Part shown: positions 57,397 to 64,000 of the stretch, piece by piece
How positions within the stretch are numbered: position 1 is the stretch's first letter
How the letters are laid out: each line of letters starts with the position of its first letter
Assembly (NCBI RefSeq): GCF_006716445.1
Contig: NZ_VFPA01000003.1
Coordinates: 1-64,000, forward strand
Reading direction: 5' to 3'
From: Pseudonocardia kunmingensis
GTDB taxonomy: Bacteria; Actinomycetota; Actinomycetes; Mycobacteriales; Pseudonocardiaceae
Length of the DNA stretch: 64,000 bases
The notes under the pieces: model-generated
The model's database searches: none
What the model was told of the DNA's origin: nothing
The model's input: only the letters and a program-made list of their open reading frames with translations
Made by a program: the position numbers and the translations under genes

Positions 57397-58541
57397 CAGA
57401 CGGCGACCCCGGCTCGGTGCGCGAGCCCGCGAACGGCGGCGCCGCTCGTGCCGCGGGCCCGGGCGAGCAGCTGCCGAATGGTGTCGCGCGCGACGGCGTT
57501 GCGCCGGGTGACCTGGGGAGCCGCGCGCTCGACTTCCAGCAGCGCGACGAGGGCCTCGGCGTCCCGCCGTCGCTGCGCCTGGGCCCAAGCGATGTCGAGT
57601 TGGACCTGCACCCGCCTACTGTGCAGACCCTCCGGCAGGCGATCGAGGTCGACGCCCTCTGCTGCGGCCAGCGCAGCCGGAGCGTCGCCGAGCTCGACGG
57701 CGACGGAGACCCGGTGGATGGCCACGTTGGTCGGTCCGAACGCGGTCCAGCGGTGATTGGCGTCCTCGCCGAGGTGCTCGGCGAGTTGCTCGGCCCGACC
57801 GAGGCGCTCCTCGGCAACCGCGCCATCGATCCGGCAGGCCGCGGCGACCGCGGCGATGAGCCAGAGCGCACCGGCGACGCTGCACACAGCCGGATCGTCG
57901 CCCGTCAGCTCATCAGCGGTCGTGACCGCGAGTTCCTCGGCGAGCGCAGCACGAGGCGTGGGAAGCAGCGCGCACACGACCTGGTAGACGGCCATGCCAA
58001 GATCGGCCGGGTCGCCGCTCCTCCGCGCCGCCGCCCATGCCCGATCAGCTGCGATCAACGCGAGGTCGGAAGAACCGATCTTCGTCAGCGTCTTTGCAAC
58101 GACGGTGTAGCCGGCCGCGCACAGCGCGGGCGCCTGTCCGTCAAGGGCTGCGATCAGGCTGGGCAGCGCAGGGAGCACCTCGTCGTAGCGGGCTGCCTGA
58201 TAGGCGCGATGCAGGTCGCTAACGGCTGTCGAGGCATCGACACCCGGCTCGGCCTGCGCGCCGACGAGCAGGGCTCGCTCGATCGCAGCGACGTCGGCAT
58301 CGAACGGTTCGCGCCCGGGCTCGCTCGGCTGGCCACCGATCCCGGTCAAGGTGCCGATGTCGACGCGCAACACCCGGGCGAGATCGCGGAGGACCGTGTA
58401 GTTGTCGACGGTGCGCAGGCCACGCTCGACCTGGGACAGCCACGACTCCGAGCGGCCGACGAGGCCGGCTACAGCGGCCTGGGCCAGGCCGCGACGGCGG
58501 CGGTGCAGGGCGATGCGCCGGCCGATCGGTTCGGTCACCAT
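57396..58541 (-). CDS. XRE-family regulator with TPR-like C-terminus
   Basis: 381 residues. The helix-turn-helix is IGRRIALHRRRRGLAQAAVAGLVGRSESWLSQVERGLRTVDNYTVLRDLARVLRV at 7-61. The other 320 residues are helical repeats (Ala-rich, e.g. DLHRAYQAARYDEVLPALPSLIAAL and DLALIAADRAWAAARRSGD), resembling tetratricopeptide sensor domains of actinomycete regulators. The ATG at 58541 is chosen because the HTH begins there. It is co-transcribed with the flavoprotein (1-bp overlap) and divergent from the defence locus; whether it controls that locus is unknown. Confidence 0.85.
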   Translation of the reverse strand: MVTEPIGRRIALHRRRRGLAQAAVAGLVGRSESWLSQVERGLRTVDNYTVLRDLARVLRVDIGTLTGIGGQPSEPGREPFDADVAAIERALLVGAQAEPGVDASTAVSDLHRAYQAARYDEVLPALPSLIAALDGQAPALCAAGYTVVAKTLTKIGSSDLALIAADRAWAAARRSGDPADLGMAVYQVVCALLPTPRAALAEELAVTTADELTGDDPAVCSVAGALWLIAAVAAACRIDGAVAEERLGRAEQLAEHLGEDANHRWTAFGPTNVAIHRVSVAVELGDAPAALAAAEGVDLDRLPEGLHSRRVQVQLDIAWAQAQRRRDAEALVALLEVERAAPQVTRRNAVARDTIRQLLARARGTSGAAVRGLAHRAGVAV

Positions 58542-58936
58542 GTGATCGTCGCACAGGACGAGAGTGAACCGTTCGCTTTCCGCGCTCGATAGGCGAGCAC
58601 AACGCCTGGACGCGCCGCCCGACCGGAGAACACCGCTCACATCGACCTGGTGCGAAGGGTGAGTTGCAGCCGTCTCCGGGGTAGTCAGCCGCTGCATCTG
58701 CCCATACGTCGCAAGATCGCACATCCAATCATGTTGAGGATACTTCAGTGTCGCGATCCGGCCGCTAGCCAGCGTCGTGACCTGCCAGCAGACCTCAGCG
58801 CTACGCGTAGCCCGAAAGGCCTAGCGCCACTACCCTCTCTGCCGCAGCCATCTAGCCGGTTCGCCAGCAGGATGTGGCCTTTTGTAACAGGAGCCAAACC
58901 TAGATCGACACGTCTACGGGTACAGGCCGGCGGTAG
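58542..58936. other. Divergent promoter region of about 395 bp
   Basis: No gene is seen. Base composition falls towards the right, with A/T-rich stretches (TTTTGTAACAGGAGCC near 58880) that could be promoter elements for the plus-strand defence genes. No CRISPR, tRNA or inverted repeat is recognisable. Confidence 0.5.
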
Positions 58937-58975
58937 ATGATCGGCGCGAACCCGAGGAAGGAAGTGGTCGGGCCA

Positions 58976-61900
58976 ATGGCGGCGGGGGCGTGGGACCAAT
59001 ACCTGGCATGGAATGCTGCGATCTCCGAAACTGTGTTCACCGAGGAGCAGGCCGGGCAGCCTGTCTACCTCGACATGGACGACGCGGTCATGGCGAAGGT
59101 CTCAAGCCGTCTCAAGGTCAGCGCCGACGACGCCCATGGCGAGCTTGTACAGGCGGTGCGGGCGACACTTGGCCTCGGAGGGGCGCAGTGGGAGATCTTT
59201 TGGTCCCATCTGCAGCACTTGAGGCGCTGGCGACATGCGGTCGCAATCAGACCGCGTGACGACAGCGCGACCTCACCTCCACCGACGGTCGCACTACTAG
59301 CGGCATTCACCCTCGCCGCGGAGGCCATGGGGAGCGATTCAAATGCTGCCGTCAACGCCTACTATCCGCGGTTGGCGGCGATCCTTGGAGTCATCGACGA
59401 AAGGCCGAAAGAGAGGCTGCAGACCGCCTATATGGCTTCAGCCGAGCAGCTCTGGCGCAGCCTTAACGACTGGCTGACCATCACCGACGGGCGTTACGGC
59501 ATTCCGACTGCCTATGCGGTAACGCATAGATATATCGGCCTCCCCCTCTCGCAAGCTCTCATCCGAGCAGCCGACCGGCGCCATCTGGAGCAAATGTTCC
59601 GGCAGTTCGGTCTCGCTCCCGGCAGCGATGTCCCACCGACGGACATGCAGCGAATGTTGGACACGTGGATTCAGCAGGTCCCATCTCCTGCAAGTAAAAA
59701 CTTGCAGAACCTCTGGCAACGGCCGGGCACTCAGGAACGCATCGCCGAGGTCGCTTCTAATGAACTGGCAGCCTGGGAGGGACGTTCGCTCAACACCGAG
59801 CATGATGACCAGGCGGCACGGCGCGGGTCGATCCGCCTGATCGCTCGACTGAAGACCTTCCCTCGGTCGGATCTGCAACTCTCTTTCCTCGCGTCGATCG
59901 GCAAGTCCGTTCCGGACGAGCTGGTGGTCGAGAGCGCTGCTGGCCGGCCAAAGCTTGAGATGCTGCCGTCCACGGGCGGTGCGATCCCGCGCCCTCCAGC
60001 GAGCATCGATCCCGGCTCGTTCATCGAAGGCGTACTGCACCTCAGCGACCCTGCGAGTGGCCTGGAGGCCCGGAGGCATCCGCGACGGGTCGTCGTTCTC
60101 CGACGCGACGAGCAGACCAATGCCTTCGTCGAGGTGGAGCGCGTCCAGCTCGGCGAGGACTTCTTGGTACTGGTCAAGACCGAAGGGCCCCAGCTGAAGC
60201 AGGTCGAGCAACTGTTGACGCTGACGGCGAGGCCGGGGTTCAAGGAGGAGAGCCGGATCCGTGGTCTTCCGGACGGCTGGGTGCTGTTCACCGCGGTACA
60301 GATTCTCGCTGCGCCCACTGTCACGCCTCAACACCCCGACCTCAACGCGCTGGTCCCCGTCATCTCGTCACAGTTGAGCATCGCGGGCGGTTTGAAGCTT
60401 CCCGGAAACCTGCGCAAATGGTCGAGCCTCTCGCCGCCAGAGATCCGGGCTGTTTCACAGGTCGAGGGTCGGCTTGACCTCTCGCTTGCGCGCCTGGACA
60501 TTGAGTCTGGCGAGGCTGACGAGCCACGGACTTGGCACAGCGAACGAGGCGTACTTCTCGTTGCTCTCGAGGATCTCGAGCTCGAGGACGGCGAGTACGA
60601 GACCGTCCTGTCCGGGGGCGGACGCTCCTTGCAACGTTCGGTCCTGCGGCTTCGATCCTCGGACAGCCCAGACAGCTGGACCTGGGGCACCGCGGCGAAG
60701 CAGGGCTACGATCTCAGCGTCCCGCTGGGTGCGTTGAGAGCTACTCCGGGTGCGAACCCACATTCCGCGAGGGGATGTAAGCCTCCGGCGACTGTCGGCC
60801 GACAGCCCATCGAGCCGCTCCAGGGTCTCGGAAAGATCTGGTGGTCTGCGAACCGCCCGCCGCGCCCAGCAGCCGTCCCGATCGTCATCGCCAGCCCCGA
60901 CCCGACGTCATGCGTGGTGACCGGCGCTCATCGGATCAAACTTCCGCCGACGCCGGCCGGTCGACCGACGGCGCCGATGCTGTCCGGCGAATGTACGCAA
61001 TGCGGGATCGTCAAGCGGTATCCCGCATGGCCGCGGCGGGCCCGCAGGCTGCGAACTGCAACACTTGAGGTCGAGGAGCACGTCAAGCTCGACAACCTCA
61101 GTGAGGCCAGAGCGGAGTCGATCACGCACGACACCGCGCTGGACGCTCTAGTACACGTCGGTGGCGGTACCGCCTCCTCGCTAGACAAGATCGTCGCCCA
61201 GGTGGACTCCTCGCTGCTCGGCGCCGACGCTTTCAAACGCAGCCTCGAGATGCTCGGCCACATCGACGTGAGCCGATCTGACCGCCTTGAGCCCACAGCC
61301 TGGTCGATCGCGCCGGCGTGCGTCGTCGAGGCCACCGACGAGACGTACTTTCTCTCCGGCGCCTGGTCCGCTGCCGCCCAGACGCAGGTCGAGGAAGCGG
61401 TCATCGACTTCGGCGGCAAGTTCACCTATGCGGAGAACCCCGGTGGGCCACTCACCTGGTTCATCGAAGGACTCGGCGAAGAACAGGTCAGACAGCTCAT
61501 TGCACAGGTGCAGACGACACTTCCGATGCGGACACATGCGTCTTTGGTCGGCGACGCGGCCATGGGCCTTGTACGCGCGCTTCCCAAGCTGAGCGAGGTA
61601 GAGAAGGCGCTCCCGCGCGTGCCACTATCCGGCGCCCGCCGGATCGAGCGGTTCAACGTTGACGCCGCCTACTGGGAGCAGGTTCAGACTGCTGCTTCCC
61701 CCGGAGCCTACCGGCTCGAGTCGGTGTTCCGAACTGCCTACTACTTCCGCTCGCCGGCAGATGTCGAGCTCCACCAGGGCGCCCTGGGGACAGCACAGCT
61801 CGTCAAGCACCTCGAAGCGCAGCGACTTGGTCGTTCGCTCCTCGGGTTCTATCCCGCAGCAGGCCAGCTCGCGGTCGCGCTCGGCTCCGATCTTCCCGGC

Positions 61901-62029
61901 CTCTACGGCCGGGCGGCGGTGATGAACAGCGGGCGGCTTCCAGGCAAGTCGACCAAGCGTCGAGCTCTGATCTACCACGATGTGACTCCCGAGTTCGCCG
62001 ACTACATGTCGACCCTGCTCGTCAGCTGA
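58976..62029 (+). CDS. Large protein of unknown fold, candidate DruH of a Druantia type III-like system
   Basis: About 1017 residues with no catalytic motif that I can recognise. It begins MAAGAWDQYLAWNAAISETVF and is mixed helical/strand throughout. A four-Cys zinc site is not obvious; a single ECTQCG near the middle could be half of one. It is followed 14 bases later by a very large DEAD-box helicase in the same direction. An uncharacterised protein of around 1000 residues immediately before a giant DruE-type helicase is the layout of Druantia type III (druH-druE); this assignment rests on architecture, not sequence match. AGGAAGGAAG supports the ATG at 58976; in-frame starts at 58937 and 58964 are possible. 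Base composition is less GC-rich than the flanking genes. Confidence 0.6.
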   Translation: MAAGAWDQYLAWNAAISETVFTEEQAGQPVYLDMDDAVMAKVSSRLKVSADDAHGELVQAVRATLGLGGAQWEIFWSHLQHLRRWRHAVAIRPRDDSATSPPPTVALLAAFTLAAEAMGSDSNAAVNAYYPRLAAILGVIDERPKERLQTAYMASAEQLWRSLNDWLTITDGRYGIPTAYAVTHRYIGLPLSQALIRAADRRHLEQMFRQFGLAPGSDVPPTDMQRMLDTWIQQVPSPASKNLQNLWQRPGTQERIAEVASNELAAWEGRSLNTEHDDQAARRGSIRLIARLKTFPRSDLQLSFLASIGKSVPDELVVESAAGRPKLEMLPSTGGAIPRPPASIDPGSFIEGVLHLSDPASGLEARRHPRRVVVLRRDEQTNAFVEVERVQLGEDFLVLVKTEGPQLKQVEQLLTLTARPGFKEESRIRGLPDGWVLFTAVQILAAPTVTPQHPDLNALVPVISSQLSIAGGLKLPGNLRKWSSLSPPEIRAVSQVEGRLDLSLARLDIESGEADEPRTWHSERGVLLVALEDLELEDGEYETVLSGGGRSLQRSVLRLRSSDSPDSWTWGTAAKQGYDLSVPLGALRATPGANPHSARGCKPPATVGRQPIEPLQGLGKIWWSANRPPRPAAVPIVIASPDPTSCVVTGAHRIKLPPTPAGRPTAPMLSGECTQCGIVKRYPAWPRRARRLRTATLEVEEHVKLDNLSEARAESITHDTALDALVHVGGGTASSLDKIVAQVDSSLLGADAFKRSLEMLGHIDVSRSDRLEPTAWSIAPACVVEATDETYFLSGAWSAAAQTQVEEAVIDFGGKFTYAENPGGPLTWFIEGLGEEQVRQLIAQVQTTLPMRTHASLVGDAAMGLVRALPKLSEVEKALPRVPLSGARRIERFNVDAAYWEQVQTAASPGAYRLESVFRTAYYFRSPADVELHQGALGTAQLVKHLEAQRLGRSLLGFYPAAGQLAVALGSDLPGLYGRAAVMNSGRLPGKSTKRRALIYHDVTPEFADYMSTLLVS

Positions 62030-62043
62030 AAGGTACGAAACGC

Positions 62044-64000
62044 ATGTCGTCGAACCCCTACGGCGTCAACTTGGCCATCCGCGATGCGTACCTGCGCTAC
62101 TTCGACACAGCATTCTGGCTTCGCAGCGATGACCTGATGGCAGAGCGCCGTAAGCTGCTCGAGCGGCAAGGGCGGCTCTTCGCCGATCCGCTCCTCGAGC
62201 CGGTGATGCCCTATGACGCGACTGTCCCGTTGCTCGACGTGACTCGTGAGGCAGGGATCTCTGACGTGGCGGCCGAGGTCGTTGGCCGCGCTCTGTTTGG
62301 TGCGTTCACTGATGACGACCAGCCCATCCTCCTGCGTAGACATCAGGCAGAGGCAGTCCGATACTCATTGACAAGCGGTGTCCACCGTCCGAACGTCGTC
62401 GTGACCTCAGGAACCGGGTCCGGGAAGACCGAGAGTTTCCTTCTGCCTCTACTCCTGAGGCTCGTCGACGAGTCACTCGGCTGGGGCACCCCCACAGCGA
62501 TCAACGACTGGTGGCGTCCAGTCAACGCGAACCGCTGGCAGCCGATGAGGGGCACGGGCCGCCCTGCTGCCGTGCGTGCGATCGTCTTGTATCCGACGAA
62601 CGCGCTCGTCGAGGACCAGGTCGTGCGGCTCCGGCGAGCCGTCCGGCGAATCGCGGAGCGACGGCCCGAGTCGCAGCTCTGGTTCGGGCGGTACACCTCC
62701 GCGACACTCGGTGGCGTTGCCCAACCGCAGGGGACATCCGACGAAGCTGCACGCGTAGCAGAGCAGCTTCGGACTATCGCCCGCGAGTTCGACGATCTCC
62801 AGGCCGCGGGGTATGGAGCCGAGAACCTCGCCCAGTTCTCCGACCCGCGGCTGCACGAGATGATGGTGCGCTGGGACATGCGGGTCAGCCCGCCGGACAT
62901 TCTGGTCACCAACTACTCCATGTTGAACGCGCTGCTCATGCGTGAGGCGGACACCGCGCTCTTTGAGCGGACCCGTTCCTGGCTCAGCGAGAACGCCGAC
63001 AACGTTCTCACACTCGTAGTCGACGAGCTGCACCTATACCGCGGTACTCAGGGCAGCGAGGTCGCGATGATCCTGCGTAACCTCCTAGCTCGCCTCGGCC
63101 TGGAGGCGGACAGCCCCAAGGTTCGCATCATCGCGACGAGCGCCTCGCTCGATGAAGGAGACGCCAGCCGCGCCTACCTGGAGGGCTTCTTCGGCGCGGC
63201 AAGGGACTCCTTCCACATCACGAGCGGCGAGCCCCGCGCGATCGGCAGTCCGCCGACCCTCACACGGCGAGACGTCCTCGAGGCAGCTGCGACAGGTGCG
63301 TGGTTTGCGAGCGGACCGGAACTCTCGCTCGCCATCGCGCAGGCCTGCTACTCCAAGAAGGAGGAGCGCTACCGCGCCACACCGCTCAAAGCGATATCGC
63401 AGCGCCTGTTTCCTGACGGGGACGGCGGCCCAGACGACGAGCGTGCGCTCGAAGCAGTCCTTGCTCGAATCGCCAGTGACCCGACGACGCGCGAAACGAC
63501 CATCCCACTTCGGGCGCACATGTTCGCAAGGACGGTCCGGGGGATCTGGGCCTGCTCGAACGCAGCCTGTCCCGGTGGCAACCCGGACGACTCCGACCGC
63601 ACGGTCGGAAGGCTACTCGACGTGCCCGCGTCGACCTGCCCTGACTGCGGGTCCCGCGTTCTCGACCTCCTCTATTGCTTCGAATGCGGCGATGTCAGCC
63701 TCGGTGGCTTCGTGGTCGACATTCTTGGACACGATGATGGTGGCCCAGGATGGGTGCTGGGGCCGAGTTCGGTCGAAGTGCCGGCCATGGAGCAGCAGCC
63801 GGTCTTCCGACGGAGGTACGGCGACTACATGTGGTTCTGGCCTGGGCAGAAGCCTGTGCGCGCAGACCTCGAGTGGAGCCATCAGGTTCCGTCACGGACA
63901 AGGCCGGCCAACTTCTCGTTCACGCGAGCGTCTCTCGATCCGCGGACGGGTCTGCTCGCCGCCGATCCCTTCAGCACGGCTGGGTGGATCATGACGTACG
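62044..64000 (+). CDS. Large DEAD/DEAH helicase, candidate DruE (partial, cut by window edge)
   Basis: At least 652 residues without a stop before the window ends. MSSNPYGVNLAIRDAYLRYFDTAFWLRSDDLMAERRKLL is a helical leader. Walker A TSGTGSGKT is at 121-129, preceded by the Q-like LLRRHQAEAV. VLYPTNALVEDQV is motif Ia, VTNYSMLNALLM motif Ib, LVVDELHLYRGTQGSEVAMILRNL is DELH motif II and IATSASL motif III. Two CxxC pairs follow (CSNAACPGG, CPDCGSRVLDLLYCFECGD), as in MrfA/DUF1998-type helicases. Such helicases with a large uncharacterised partner are the core of Druantia. The ATG has GAAAGG upstream. Confidence 0.75.
   Translation, partial: MSSNPYGVNLAIRDAYLRYFDTAFWLRSDDLMAERRKLLERQGRLFADPLLEPVMPYDATVPLLDVTREAGISDVAAEVVGRALFGAFTDDDQPILLRRHQAEAVRYSLTSGVHRPNVVVTSGTGSGKTESFLLPLLLRLVDESLGWGTPTAINDWWRPVNANRWQPMRGTGRPAAVRAIVLYPTNALVEDQVVRLRRAVRRIAERRPESQLWFGRYTSATLGGVAQPQGTSDEAARVAEQLRTIAREFDDLQAAGYGAENLAQFSDPRLHEMMVRWDMRVSPPDILVTNYSMLNALLMREADTALFERTRSWLSENADNVLTLVVDELHLYRGTQGSEVAMILRNLLARLGLEADSPKVRIIATSASLDEGDASRAYLEGFFGAARDSFHITSGEPRAIGSPPTLTRRDVLEAAATGAWFASGPELSLAIAQACYSKKEERYRATPLKAISQRLFPDGDGGPDDERALEAVLARIASDPTTRETTIPLRAHMFARTVRGIWACSNAACPGGNPDDSDRTVGRLLDVPASTCPDCGSRVLDLLYCFECGDVSLGGFVVDILGHDDGGPGWVLGPSSVEVPAMEQQPVFRRRYGDYMWFWPGQKPVRADLEWSHQVPSRTRPANFSFTRASLDPRTGLLAADPFSTAGWIMTY

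Noticed and set aside
58976..62029. Assigning the large protein to DISARM, BREX or Dpd systems
   Set aside because: No methylase, PglZ, DUF1998 partner gene, PLD protein, transglycosylase or ATPase of those systems is seen next to it; the two-gene layout fits Druantia type III better.

Overview
The window is very GC-rich with strong G/C third-position bias, frequent GTG starts and families typical of actinomycetes: DUF3558 lipoproteins, the DUF574-type SAM methyltransferase, an XRE regulator paired with a flavoprotein, and an excalibur-tailed nuclease. A Pseudonocardia/Amycolatopsis-like member of the Pseudonocardiales is the likeliest source; this is inference, because no rRNA or species marker is present.

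Layout. 0-8 kb: end of a YeeE/YedE-type membrane protein, a helicase-like protein whose ATPase motifs are all lost, a truncated pRiA4b ORF-3 fragment, two divergent MFS transporters and an orphan fructose-type PTS EIIC. 8-18 kb: a tightly overlapping catabolic operon on the minus strand (hydantoinase A and B, Gfo/Idh oxidoreductase, FAD amine oxidase, MHS symporter, gamma-glutamyltransferase-like protein) under a divergent LacI regulator with two operator-like palindromes. 18-22 kb: acetyltransferase, alpha/beta hydrolase lacking its nucleophile, CynX-type exporter and a divergent GntR regulator. 21.7-26.9 kb: two copies of a DUF3558 lipoprotein plus 111-residue helical protein cassette, flanking a TerD-type protein and a flavin-binding protein. 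26.9-29.3 kb: a TOTE-type primase-helicase. 29.4-37 kb: a complete tartrate locus (LysR, two tartrate/malate dehydrogenase-type enzymes, a TctC/TctA/TctB transporter and D-tartrate dehydratase). 37.4-44.9 kb: PLD-DUF3427 helicase, DUF574 methyltransferase, and a Baeyer-Villiger monooxygenase/esterase pair followed by SixA. 44.9-53.4 kb: an accessory stretch with small secreted proteins, decayed nuclease-like genes, a secreted thermonuclease, a broken ARPP-1/ADP-ribosylglycohydrolase/phosphatase operon and a transposase. 53.5-58.5 kb: SNF2 helicase, DUF4352 protein and the flavoprotein/XRE pair. 58.9 kb to the end: a two-gene unit best explained as a Druantia type III-like defence system, cut by the window edge.

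The main unexpected signals are: (1) a 22-bp element repeated three times, each upstream of a small-protein gene and each about 35-37 bp before a -10-like hexamer, linking the duplicated DUF3558 cassette to a distant secreted-protein gene; (2) the candidate Druantia-like locus; (3) the decayed ADP-ribose operon, with a frame-breaking 14-bp palindrome; (4) an in-frame TGA in a nuclease-like gene; (5) a roughly 30-bp intergenic repeat family confined to gene boundaries.
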